A stretch of DNA of 64,000 nt. Origin: Streptomyces sp. Ag109_O5-10. GTDB taxonomy: Bacteria; Actinomycetota; Actinomycetes; Streptomycetales; Streptomycetaceae. Position 1 is the stretch's first letter. Each line of letters starts with the position of its first letter. Below the pieces are notes generated by a model, which saw only the letters and a program-made list of their open reading frames with translations, was not told the origin of the DNA and ran no database searches. Where the stretch lies: positions 1,674,001 through 1,738,000 of the forward strand of contig NZ_FNTQ01000001.1 in assembly GCF_900105755.1 (NCBI RefSeq). Direction: 5' to 3'. Positions 16,049 through 24,629 of this stretch are shown one piece after another. The position numbers were made by a program, and so were the translations under genes.

Positions 16049-17968
16049 TCACAGGCCCGGCGGCCGCATCCGGAAGTCGTACCGGGCGGGCAGCGGTTCG
16101 TCCCCGAGCCGCGCCCACAGCCGGCCGAGCGCGTCCGACCCCTCCCGCAGGTCGGCCACCTCGAACCCGGCGTCGAAGACGGCCCGGGCCGCGGCCGGCC
16201 GCCCCTCCGCGAGCAGCAGCTCCGCCTCCAGGAGCCGGAACCGGCCGCGCTCCCGGACCGCGGGCAGCAGCGCCTCCCAGACGGCGCGGGCGTCCGCGGC
16301 CCGCCGTACCCGCAGCAGCGCCTCGACGGCCTCGCGGCCGAGTGCCGCGCAGGCCGCCGTCCAGGTCTCGCCGTCGTCGCGGCGTTCCCGGCACAGGTCG
16401 TCGAAGGCGTCGGCGTAGCGTTCCGCGGCCCGCTCGTACTGCCCGTGCTCCTGGTCGGCGACGGCCAGGCAGCGCAGCAGCGGCCAGAGCGACGGGGCGA
16501 GCGGCAGCGCCCGCTCCCAGCTGCGGACGGCCTGGGCGCGGTCGCCGGCGTGCCACTGGGCGACGCCCAGGTGGTACTCGGTGTGCGGGGTGGCGGGGGC
16601 CGTCTCCAGCATGTCCCGCCAGTGCGGGGCGACCAGGGTCGGTCCCGGCGGCCGCACCCGGCGGGGTTCGGGCAGGGTGCCGGTGCGCAACAGCTCCCGC
16701 CAGGGCGCCTGTTCCTCGGTGAGCGTCGACTCGGGGAACGGCGTACCGGGCAGCTTCCAGTCGGCGCGCAGCACTTCGAGGGCGCCCCAGCCGGAGCCGG
16801 TGGCGAGGAGTTCGCCTGGTTCGGTGTCGGCGTACGGCTTCCACGCGGCGTGGGCGGCGTCCAGCTCGGCGCGCGGCAGGGCGCGTTCGAGCCGCTCCTC
16901 GACGCTCTTCGGCGATGGAGCGGACAGCGGACCGTACGCCTCCAGCCAGGACACCTCGCTCTCCGGGTCGAGGCGGACGTGCTCCAGCTGGGTGCGGGCC
17001 AGTCCGGCCTGGATCTCGCGGTAGCCGCCGGTGCCGGGTGGGCCGAGCCATTCCTGCCAGCGCCGGCCACCGGGGCCCGATCCCCAGACGAACTGCTTCC
17101 GGCCGCGCAGTTCGTCGGTGGAGGTCTGCACCAGGCCGTGGCCGTCGTCGTCCAGCGCGGCGATCCAGCGGCGCCGGCCGTCCGTGATGTCGTAGAACCA
17201 GTCGGCCGGGTAAAGGGGTTGGGCGCCGTGTTCCGGAACGGGCACCCGGTGCAGTCGGCGTTCGGGCCCGAACTCCCAGGCCTCCTCGGCCGGGACGACG
17301 ATCCGGCGGTCCTGCGGTACGGCCGTGTTGGACCACCAGTAGCCGGGCACCGGGTGTCCGTGCGGGTTGCGGACGCGGACGCCGGCGTACAGGAAGTCGG
17401 AGCCGTCCGGCAGCCAGAGGTCGACCTGGAAGGGCAGGTCGCGCAGCCGTTCCCACTCCCACAGGCGGAGCATCTCGCCACCGTCGGGGGCGGGGACGCG
17501 GGCCGCGTGCAGCGGGGTGCAGGACAGTGTGGTGTGGCCGGTGGCGCCGATGTTCCACTCGATGCCGCCGGCGAACCAGGCGCCGTTGAGGGCGAGGTTG
17601 GCCGACTGGAACACCGGGTTGCGGTACAGGAGTTCGCGGCCGGTGGGCAGGTGGACGAGGGAGGCGACCCGGCCGCCGAGGCCGGGCAGGACGGTGGCGC
17701 GCAGGCGGTCGTTCTCGATCACCAGGGCGTCGAACTCGCGAGGTGTGCGGGTTCTGCCGTAGCCGTCGCGCAGCCGTACCGGGAGGAGGCTGCGCAGCGG
17801 TTCGTGGCCGAGCTGCCGGGCCATGTCCCGGGGCAGATCCTCCCGGTCACGCTCGTCGACGCGGTGCGTCTCATCGAGGAGGCGGAGCGGCGGCAGCGGG
17901 TTGTCCGGGCCGAGCTCCGCCGCGGGCAGGGTCAGTACCTCACGTCGGATCCTCGTCACGATCACCAT
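16049..17968 (-). CDS. DUF5107 domain protein with TPR-like C-terminus
   Basis: A 639-aa protein. Residues about 1-310 form the DUF5107 domain, an aldose-epimerase-like beta-sandwich: VLPGLGGRVASLVHLPTGRE, GAWFAGGIEWNIGATGH and FLYAGVRVRNPHGHPVPGYW are recognisable. Residues about 430-620 are helical repeats with PHTEYHLGVAQWHAGDRAQA and alanine-rich TPR-type packing. The family is thought to act on carbohydrates but no reaction is established. The start at 17968 (MVIVTRIRREVL) is preferred to 18022. Its stop lies inside a 14-bp palindrome at 16037-16050 shared with the end of the convergent VOC gene. Confidence 0.84.
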   Translation of the reverse strand: MVIVTRIRREVLTLPAAELGPDNPLPPLRLLDETHRVDERDREDLPRDMARQLGHEPLRSLLPVRLRDGYGRTRTPREFDALVIENDRLRATVLPGLGGRVASLVHLPTGRELLYRNPVFQSANLALNGAWFAGGIEWNIGATGHTTLSCTPLHAARVPAPDGGEMLRLWEWERLRDLPFQVDLWLPDGSDFLYAGVRVRNPHGHPVPGYWWSNTAVPQDRRIVVPAEEAWEFGPERRLHRVPVPEHGAQPLYPADWFYDITDGRRRWIAALDDDGHGLVQTSTDELRGRKQFVWGSGPGGRRWQEWLGPPGTGGYREIQAGLARTQLEHVRLDPESEVSWLEAYGPLSAPSPKSVEERLERALPRAELDAAHAAWKPYADTEPGELLATGSGWGALEVLRADWKLPGTPFPESTLTEEQAPWRELLRTGTLPEPRRVRPPGPTLVAPHWRDMLETAPATPHTEYHLGVAQWHAGDRAQAVRSWERALPLAPSLWPLLRCLAVADQEHGQYERAAERYADAFDDLCRERRDDGETWTAACAALGREAVEALLRVRRAADARAVWEALLPAVRERGRFRLLEAELLLAEGRPAAARAVFDAGFEVADLREGSDALGRLWARLGDEPLPARYDFRMRPPGL

Positions 17969-18037
17969 GGAACCCGGCACCGGGTGAGCTGACCAGGGGA
18001 GCTGCCGGTCAGGATTGCGCAAAGGCCGCCGCGGAGG

Positions 18038-18601
18038 TCAGCGGCCGGCCCGCATCTCCGCCGTGATCGCCCAGCGTTCGTGGTCCCGCCAGGCCCCGTC
18101 GATGTAGATCATGTTCGGCGAGAAGCCCTCCAGCCGGAACCCGGCACCGCGGGCGAGGGCGATGGACCCGGCGTTGCCGGGCTGCACGTTGATCTCCAGC
18201 CGGTGCAGCCGCATCGGCCCGAAGGCGTGGTCCACGACCAGGCCCATCGCCTCCCGCATCAGCCCGCGCCCGGCCGCGTGCGCGAACACGCCGTAGCCGA
18301 GGGCACCGCACTGGAAGCCGCCCTCGACGATGTTGTTGATGTTGATGAACCCGGCGATCGACCCGTCGCGCTCCCCGCCCTGCTTCTCGCACACCAGGAA
18401 TCCCGCCTTGCTGCGGTCCTCGATCAGCCGTCCCGCGTAGCCGGCGTAGGCCGCGTCGGTGGTGGGCGGGAACAGCCAGGGCTGGTGGAGGTCCTTGCTC
18501 TCCCGGGCGCGGGCGATGAACTCGGCGCCGTCCTCGTAGGTGTACGGGCGGATCCCCACGCGGGGGCCCGCGGCGAGATAGCGGGAAGCGGTGTGCGGCA
18601 T
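18038..18601 (-). CDS. GNAT family N-acetyltransferase (RimJ/RimL type)
   Basis: A 187-aa GNAT protein. GVFAHAAGRGLMREAM is the acetyl-CoA pyrophosphate-binding loop (R/Q-x-x-G-x-G/A equivalent), and MRLHRLEINVQPGNAGSIALA is the strand with the RimJ/L-type LEI...N..S signature. It probably acetylates a protein N-terminus or a small amine; the substrate is unknown. It lies 15 bp upstream of the alternative DUF5107 start, and 40 bp downstream of the peptidase gene, all on the same strand. Confidence 0.9.
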   Translation of the reverse strand: MPHTASRYLAAGPRVGIRPYTYEDGAEFIARARESKDLHQPWLFPPTTDAAYAGYAGRLIEDRSKAGFLVCEKQGGERDGSIAGFININNIVEGGFQCGALGYGVFAHAAGRGLMREAMGLVVDHAFGPMRLHRLEINVQPGNAGSIALARGAGFRLEGFSPNMIYIDGAWRDHERWAITAEMRAGR

Positions 18602-18641
18602 CCCGACACCCTACGCGCAGCGGCCTCCGGGGCGGGTGGGC

Positions 18642-19583
18642 TCAGCGCAGGGCCGGCTCCCGCAGGGTCAGCGTGCCCGCGTCCGCGTCGAGCTCGGCGG
18701 TCACACCGAGCGGGACGGTCAGGGCCGCCTCGCAGTGCCCGAACCCGAACTCCTCCAGCACCGGCACACCCAGGCCGCCGAGCCGGTCGAGGAGCATCGG
18801 CCGTACCCGCTCGTACGGTCCGCACCGGTCCCAGGAGCCGAGCAGGATCCCGGCGACGCCGTCGAGCAGGCCGGACCGCAGCAGCTGCGTGATGCTGCGG
18901 TCGAGGCTGTACGGCGCCTCCCCGACGTCCTCCAGCAGGAGCAGGCCGCCCCGCAGACCGGTGTGGGTGTGCGGGGTGCCCACGCCCGTGGCGAGCAGCC
19001 GCAGGCAGCCGCCTACGGTGACCCCCGTGGCCCGGCCGCCGACCAGCGCCGCGCCCCGGGAGCGGATGGTGCGGACCGTCTCCGGGGCGAAGAGGGTGGC
19101 CCGCAGGTGTTCCTGCGCCTCGGTGCTCTTGACGAAGTCGGCGCCGGCGGCCACCGGCCCGTACAGGGTGGCCAGGCCGAGCCGGGTCGCGAACGCCTCG
19201 TGCAGCACGGTCGCGTCGCTGAAGCCGACGAAGGCCTTCGGGCCGGCCGCGCGCATCGCCTCCCAGTCGAGCAGGTCGACGAGGCGCTGGGCGCCGAAGC
19301 CGCCGCGCGCGCAGAGGACGGCGGCGACGGACGGGTCGCACCAGGCCCGCTGGAGGTCGGCCGCGCGCTCGGCGTCGGCGCCCGCGAGGTACTCCAGCTC
19401 GCCGTCCGTGGCGAGCACGTGGGGTGCCGCCACCGGGTCGAGGTCCCAGCCGCGGAGGATGTCGAGGCCGGCCTGGAGCCGGTCCTCCAGCACCGGCCCG
19501 CTCGGCGCCACGACGGCGACGCGGGCTCCGGCGGAGAGCCTGGCCGGCCTCGTCAGTGCGGTCACTTCGGCCACTTCGGTCAC
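18642..19583 (-). CDS. LD-carboxypeptidase (peptidase family S66)
   Basis: A 313-aa S66 serine peptidase, cytoplasmic, cleaving the L-Lys/DAP-D-Ala bond in muropeptide tetrapeptides during wall recycling (or microcin-immunity-type reactions). RVAVVAPSGPV is the N-terminal strand, VLCARGGFGAQRLVDLLD holds the nucleophile neighbourhood, KAFVGFSDATVLHEA and GGCLRLLATGVGTPH follow, then LLLEDVGEAPYSLDR with the catalytic Glu and FGFGHCEAALTVPLG with the catalytic His. The GTG at 19583 forms a GTGA overlap with the S9 stop; two further in-frame GTGs follow within 18 nt, in a short repeated stretch. Translation is probably coupled to the upstream peptidase. Confidence 0.92.
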   Translation of the reverse strand: MTEVAEVTALTRPARLSAGARVAVVAPSGPVLEDRLQAGLDILRGWDLDPVAAPHVLATDGELEYLAGADAERAADLQRAWCDPSVAAVLCARGGFGAQRLVDLLDWEAMRAAGPKAFVGFSDATVLHEAFATRLGLATLYGPVAAGADFVKSTEAQEHLRATLFAPETVRTIRSRGAALVGGRATGVTVGGCLRLLATGVGTPHTHTGLRGGLLLLEDVGEAPYSLDRSITQLLRSGLLDGVAGILLGSWDRCGPYERVRPMLLDRLGGLGVPVLEEFGFGHCEAALTVPLGVTAELDADAGTLTLREPALR

Positions 19584-21514
19584 TTCACCAGCTCCAGCTC
19601 GGGAATTCCGGGCACGTCCAGCCCGAACACCTGAGCGTAGAGGGCGAGCTCCGCCTCCAGCGCGCGGACCAGGGTCTCCGCGCGCCGGAAGCCGTGGCCC
19701 TCGCCCGCGAAGGTGAGGTAGGCGTGCGGCACCGGGCGGCCGTCGAGCCGGGCGAGGAAACGTTCGCACTGCGCGGGCGGGCAGATCACGTCGTCCAGCC
19801 CCTGGAGCAGCAGGAAGGGCGCGGTGAGCCGGTCGGCGTGCTCGCTGGGCGACCGTTCGACGTACCGCTCGGGTACCTCGGCGAGCGGGCCGATCAGGGA
19901 TTCCAGGTACTGGGACTCGAAGTCGTGGGTCTCCCCCGCGCCCCAGCTGGTGAGGTCGAGGACGGGGTAGGAGATGGTGCCGCAGGCGTAGACGTCGGTG
20001 CCGGTCAGGGAGGCGGCGGTGGTCCAGCCGCCGGCGCTGCCGCCGCGGATCGCGAGCCGGGCGCGGTCGGCGGTGCCCTCCTCGGCGAGGGCGAGCGCGA
20101 CGGCCGCGCAGTCCTCGACGTCGACCACGCCCCACTGCTCGCGCAGCCGCTCCCGGTACGCCCTCCCGTACCCGGTGGAGCCGCCGTAGTTGACCTCGGC
20201 GACCCCGATGCCCCGGGAGGTGAAGTAGGTGATCGCGAGGTCGAGGACGAGCGGTGTCCTGCTGGTGGGGCCGCCGTGCGCCCAGACGACGAAGGGCGGC
20301 AGCTCGCCCTCGGGGGCGGTGTGCCCGGGGTGGTGGGGCGGGTGGATGTGGGCGTGCACCTCGCGGCCGCCGGGTCCCGCGAAGGTGCGGACCTGCGGTT
20401 CGGGGTAGTAGGCGGGGTCGACCGCGTCCCGGTGCGGGGTGCCGACGACCCGGGCGCGCCCGGAGGCGGTGTCGAGTCCGACGACCTCGTGGGCGGTGCG
20501 CGGGCCGGCGCCGACCGCGAGCACGCGGGTGCCGTGCACGGCGAGGGTGGCGGAGAACTCGGTCCACGGCCCGGCCGCGTCGGCGATCTCGCCGGTCTCC
20601 GGATCGAGTATGCCGAGGGTCATCGCCCCACGGCCGTGCAGGACGGCGATCATCCCGTTGTCCAGCGGGGCGAACCAGTTCTGGCCGAGCCGCCACAGCG
20701 GTCCCGCGAACTCCTCCTCGCGCGGGCACAGCGGTTCGTCGTCGCGGTACAGGTTCCACCAGCCGGTGCGGTCGCTCGTGTACAGCAGCCGGTCGTCCGC
20801 GGACCACTCCACCTGGGCCACGGCCTCGGTGGGACCGCCGGCCACGGTGCGCACCGCGTCCAGGGTTCCGTCCGCGCCGACCTCGCCGACCAGCAGCTCC
20901 GTGCCGTCCCACGGCATCCGCGGGTGGTCCCAGGCGAGCCAGGCGGCCCGGCGTCCGTCGTGCGAGAGGCGCGGGCCGGTGACGAACCGGTGCCGTCCGT
21001 CGGAGAGTTCGCGTACCGCGGCCCGGTCGCCGGCGGCCGAGCCGTCCAGCGGCACGGCGGCGAGCACCCGGCGCACGTCGGTGGGCGCGTCTCCGGTGAA
21101 CTCCTCCAGAACGCACCAGACTTCGCCCCGGTCGAGCAGCAACTGCGGGTCGGCCCAGCGGGGTCCGGGCGGAGTCAGCGGACGGGGTGCCTCGCCTGGC
21201 CGGTAGAGGTACAGCCGCTGGTCGTCGAAGTGGACGAAGACCAGCAACGGTTGCCCGTCGCCGTCGGGTACGGCACCGGCCCAGGGCCGTCCGCCGTACT
21301 CGATGACCCGGCTGCGCACGTTCCACGGCGCGGGCAGCACGGACTCACCGGTGGAGCCGCGGACCAGGGTCCGGCGGCCTTTCTCGGCCGGCCGGGGCTC
21401 GGTCCACCAGGGCTCGTCGCCGACGAAGCCCACCCACTCGGCGAAGCCGTCGTGCGCCGCCGCCAGGGCCGCGTCGACGGGTGAGGGCCACGAACCGTAC
21501 GCCTTCGTCTCCAC
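19580..21514 (-). CDS. S9 family peptidase (prolyl oligopeptidase / acylaminoacyl-peptidase type)
   Basis: A 644-aa protein with an N-terminal beta-propeller (residues about 1-380, many WSADDRLLYTSD-like blades) and a C-terminal alpha/beta hydrolase. The nucleophile is in AIRGGSAGGWTTAAS, the acid in LLLQGLDDVICPP and the His in FAGEGHGFR. There is no signal peptide, so it degrades short peptides in the cytoplasm. GTG start with GGAGGAG in front. It is the second gene of the four-peptidase run and overlaps the S66 gene. Confidence 0.93.
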   Translation of the reverse strand: METKAYGSWPSPVDAALAAAHDGFAEWVGFVGDEPWWTEPRPAEKGRRTLVRGSTGESVLPAPWNVRSRVIEYGGRPWAGAVPDGDGQPLLVFVHFDDQRLYLYRPGEAPRPLTPPGPRWADPQLLLDRGEVWCVLEEFTGDAPTDVRRVLAAVPLDGSAAGDRAAVRELSDGRHRFVTGPRLSHDGRRAAWLAWDHPRMPWDGTELLVGEVGADGTLDAVRTVAGGPTEAVAQVEWSADDRLLYTSDRTGWWNLYRDDEPLCPREEEFAGPLWRLGQNWFAPLDNGMIAVLHGRGAMTLGILDPETGEIADAAGPWTEFSATLAVHGTRVLAVGAGPRTAHEVVGLDTASGRARVVGTPHRDAVDPAYYPEPQVRTFAGPGGREVHAHIHPPHHPGHTAPEGELPPFVVWAHGGPTSRTPLVLDLAITYFTSRGIGVAEVNYGGSTGYGRAYRERLREQWGVVDVEDCAAVALALAEEGTADRARLAIRGGSAGGWTTAASLTGTDVYACGTISYPVLDLTSWGAGETHDFESQYLESLIGPLAEVPERYVERSPSEHADRLTAPFLLLQGLDDVICPPAQCERFLARLDGRPVPHAYLTFAGEGHGFRRAETLVRALEAELALYAQVFGLDVPGIPELELVK

Positions 21515-21540
21515 GTTCTCTCCTCCTCGACTGTGCCGTG

Positions 21541-22845
21541 CTATGCCGTGCGCAGGAAGCGGTCAAGGACCCGCACGCCGAAGTGCAGGGCCTCGACGGG
21601 GACGCGTTCGTCGACGCCGTGGAACAGGGCCTGGTAGTCCAGGTCCTCGGGGAGCTCGAGCGGGGCGAAACCGTAGCCGGTGATGCCGAGCCGGGAGAAC
21701 TGCTTGGCGTCGGTGCCGCCCGACATGCAGTACGGCACCACGTGCCCTTGGGGGGCGAACTCCTCGACGGCGGCCCGCATCCGGGCGTACGTCGGCGAGT
21801 CCAGCGGTGCCTGGAGGGCGACCTCGCGGTGGTGGAACTCCCAGTCGACGTCGGGGCCGGTGAGGCGGTCGAGGGTGGCGCGGAACTCGTCCTCGGTGCC
21901 GTACAGGTAGCGTCCGTCGACGAAGGCGACGGCCTCGCCGGGGATGACGTTGACCTTGTAACCGGCGTTCAGCATGGTCGGGTTGGCGCTGTTGCGGATG
22001 GTGGACTCGACCAGCCGGGCGGCCGGGCCGAGCTTGTCGAGGAGCAGGTCGACCTGGGTGAGGTCGGGTTCGATGCCGTAGAGGGCGGCGAGTTCGGTGA
22101 GGGCGGCGGAGACCGTCGGGGTGAGCCGGAGCGGCCACCGGTGCTCGCCGATGCGGGTGACGGCGGCCGCGAGGCGGGTGACCGCGTTCTCCGTGTTCAC
22201 CTTGGAGCCGTGTCCGGCCCGGCCGCGCGCGGTGAGCTTGAGCCAGGCCGTGCCGCGCTCCCCGGCGGCGACGGGGTAGAGGTGCCGTCCGGTGCCGTCG
22301 TGGAAGGTGAAGGCTCCGGACTCGCCGACGCCCTCGGTGCAGCCCTCGAACAGCTCGGGGTGGTGGTCGGCGAGGAACCCGGAGCCGTCCTCGGCGCTGG
22401 CCTCCTCGTCGGCGGTGAACGCGACGACGATGTCCCGCCGCGGCCGTACCCCTTCTCGCGCCCAGGCCCTGACCACGGCCAGGATCATCGCGTCCATGTT
22501 CTTCATGTCGACGGCGCCCCGCCCCCACACGACCCCGTCGCGGATCTCCCCGGAGAAGGGGTCGACGCTCCAGTCGGCGGCCTGCGCGGGGACGACGTCG
22601 AGGTGGCCGTGGACGAGCAGCGCGTCGGCGGCGGGGTCGGTGCCCTCGACGCGGGCGACGACGTTGGTGCGCCCCGCGGTCCGCTCGAGGAGGATCGGCT
22701 CCAGGCCGGCCTCCGAGAGCCGCTCGGCCGCGTACTCGGCGGCGGGCCGCTCCCGGCAGTCGCCGCCGCCGAAGTTGCTGGTGTCGATCCGGATCAGCTC
22801 GGAGGTGAACCGGACGACCTCGTCGAGTGCCTGCTGGTCAGCCAT
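21541..22845 (-). CDS. M20/M25/M40 family metallopeptidase
   Basis: A 434-aa dizinc peptidase. LLVHGHLDVVPA (first His and Asp ligands), GAVDMKNMDAM (bridging Asp), VAFTADEEASAEDGSGFL (catalytic Glu-Glu) and CMSGGTDAKQFSRLGI are the family blocks, with the smaller dimerisation domain in between (HGSKVNTENAVTRLAAAV). Likely a dipeptidase or aminoacylase-like enzyme in the cytosol. Overlaps the end of the M55 gene by 8 nt and lies 26 bp upstream of the S9 gene. Confidence 0.93.
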   Translation of the reverse strand: MADQQALDEVVRFTSELIRIDTSNFGGGDCRERPAAEYAAERLSEAGLEPILLERTAGRTNVVARVEGTDPAADALLVHGHLDVVPAQAADWSVDPFSGEIRDGVVWGRGAVDMKNMDAMILAVVRAWAREGVRPRRDIVVAFTADEEASAEDGSGFLADHHPELFEGCTEGVGESGAFTFHDGTGRHLYPVAAGERGTAWLKLTARGRAGHGSKVNTENAVTRLAAAVTRIGEHRWPLRLTPTVSAALTELAALYGIEPDLTQVDLLLDKLGPAARLVESTIRNSANPTMLNAGYKVNVIPGEAVAFVDGRYLYGTEDEFRATLDRLTGPDVDWEFHHREVALQAPLDSPTYARMRAAVEEFAPQGHVVPYCMSGGTDAKQFSRLGITGYGFAPLELPEDLDYQALFHGVDERVPVEALHFGVRVLDRFLRTA

Positions 22846-23671
22846 ACTGCTCCTCCACCGCGGCCGAGACGATCGTGGTGACCGCCTTGAAGGTACGGAT
22901 GCCGTCGTACATGGTCCCCTCGGTGTACGCGACCTTCCGCTCGCCGACCTGGTCCACGCCGGGGACGACAGTGGCGGCGAGAGCGAGGTGCTCGGCGTCG
23001 AACTCCAGGGCGACGGTGAACGGTCCGCCGGTCACGGGTTCGTGGCGCACCGCGAGCGCGGCCGCCTCCTTGGCGGCGGCACGGATGTCGGCGGCGGTGC
23101 GGGCGGGTGTCCGGCACACGGCCGCGTACCTGGACACGTGGTCCTTGACGGCGACCTTGCGGGCCTCGGGCGCGTAGCCGAGAGCGTCCTCGCAGGCCAG
23201 GTCGTCGCCGGTGACCAGGATGACCGGGACGCCGTACTCGGCGACGACGTGCGCGTTGAGCAGGCCCTCGCTGGCGCGGACGTCGTTGAGCCAGACCCCG
23301 GTGACGGAGTTGGGCAGGTAGGTGTGGGCGAGGACACCCTCCATGCCGGCGCCGGTGTGGTAGCCGATGAAGGCGATGCCGTCGACGTCACCGTGCTGGA
23401 CGCCCTCGACCATGGACAGCGTCTTGTGGCGGCCGGTGATCATCTGGGCACGCTCGTCGAGCTGCTCCAGGAGCAGGTTGCGCATGCTCCAGTGGGCCTC
23501 GTTGATGAGGACCTCGTCGGCGCCGCCGTCGTAGAACCCGAGGACGGCGGCGTTGACGTCGGAGGTGAACATCGGCCGGCACCGCTCCCACTGCGGCGCG
23601 CCGGGCAGCACGTCGCCGGGCCAGGTCACCCCGGTGGCGCCCTCCATGTCGGCGCTGATGAGGATCTTCAT
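22838..23671 (-). CDS. M55 family D-aminopeptidase (DppA-like)
   Basis: A 277-aa zinc peptidase of the DppA family that removes N-terminal D-amino acids, for example from D-Ala-D-Ala. All expected ligands line up: SADMEG gives Asp8 and Glu10, NEAHW gives His60, GYHTGAG gives His105, AHTYLP gives His116 and ASEGLLN gives Glu135, within one or two positions of those described for the Bacillus enzyme. First gene of the four-peptidase run. Together with the S66 carboxypeptidase it points to use or recycling of peptidoglycan peptides. Confidence 0.93.
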   Translation of the reverse strand: MKILISADMEGATGVTWPGDVLPGAPQWERCRPMFTSDVNAAVLGFYDGGADEVLINEAHWSMRNLLLEQLDERAQMITGRHKTLSMVEGVQHGDVDGIAFIGYHTGAGMEGVLAHTYLPNSVTGVWLNDVRASEGLLNAHVVAEYGVPVILVTGDDLACEDALGYAPEARKVAVKDHVSRYAAVCRTPARTAADIRAAAKEAAALAVRHEPVTGGPFTVALEFDAEHLALAATVVPGVDQVGERKVAYTEGTMYDGIRTFKAVTTIVSAAVEEQYG

Positions 23672-23748
23672 GGACCGTCACGTTACGCGCCGGAGGTGGC
23701 CGGGGCCACGGTGCGGACGGCGGGTCGGCCGCCGTCCGGTCCGCTCCC

Positions 23749-24474
23749 TCAGTTCTGGCGCCCGGCCAGCACCCACTTGGACGGCAGGACGATCCGCTCG
23801 CCGTCCGGCGTGGTCTCGGTGGTCGTCAGCGGGAGTTCGCCGCTCGCGAGGACGGTGAGGCCGGAGTTGCGCAGGTACTCCGGGACCGCGGCGTCGGCGA
23901 CCTCGCCGGGGGCGATGCCGTGCCGGAAGACCGGGGCGAGCTTGGGCGGCGGTCCCGACGGGCTCTGGGCGAGGCCGCCGAGGACGGGCCGGGCGGCCTC
24001 GGAGAGCTCGACGAGGAAGGCCCGGCCGCGGCTGCCGACGAGGGTGGCGATGGTGTCGATCACCGGCTGCCGGTCGTCGGGTTCGCACTGGTGCAGGACG
24101 CCCCTCATGTAGACGTTGGCGTCGCCGAGCTCCGCGTGCAGGGCCTGGGCCTCGCTCTTCTCGGCCGCGTCGAGCGACCGGTAGCCGGCCTGTCCGCCGG
24201 GGTCGGCGTGCCGGGCGTGGTCCAGGGCGGCCTCGGAGATGTCGGTGCCGAGGACGCGCGGGAAGCGGTCGGCGAGGAAGCGGGTCTGAGTGCCGTTGCC
24301 GCAGCCCAGGTCGACCAGGGGCAGACCGGGGTCGGTGAGGTGGGGCTCGAAGAGGGCGACGTGGAGGGCCGCGGTGACGGCTGGTTCGGCGTCCCAGAAC
24401 ACCGCCCCCGGTTCTTCGGACGCCTCGCGCCAGAAGCCCTCCCAGGCACTGCGGTACCGACTCGTCACGCCCAT
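23749..24474 (-). CDS. SAM-dependent methyltransferase
   Basis: A 241-aa class I methyltransferase: LVDLGCGNGTQTRFLADRF (SAM motif I, residues about 52-70) followed by VLGTDISEAALDHARHAD, a clear acidic loop. The C-terminal half is not of a subfamily I recognise. The substrate is unknown. Monocistronic on the minus strand, with 77 bp to the M55 start and 155 bp to the phosphatase stop. Confidence 0.85.
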   Translation of the reverse strand: MGVTSRYRSAWEGFWREASEEPGAVFWDAEPAVTAALHVALFEPHLTDPGLPLVDLGCGNGTQTRFLADRFPRVLGTDISEAALDHARHADPGGQAGYRSLDAAEKSEAQALHAELGDANVYMRGVLHQCEPDDRQPVIDTIATLVGSRGRAFLVELSEAARPVLGGLAQSPSGPPPKLAPVFRHGIAPGEVADAAVPEYLRNSGLTVLASGELPLTTTETTPDGERIVLPSKWVLAGRQN

Positions 24475-24629
24475 GGCCCAACTCCCCAGGATGCAGCCGT
24501 ATATGACCCGCCGTAAGTGACGGGCCAGTACGGTCTACCGTGCGTGGGTTTCGGCCACAAGCACCTGGCGCGTTCCTTCACTCCTCGTTCGACGTACGTG
24601 CGCCCCCTGGTCTGCGGTGGGTGCCCGGG

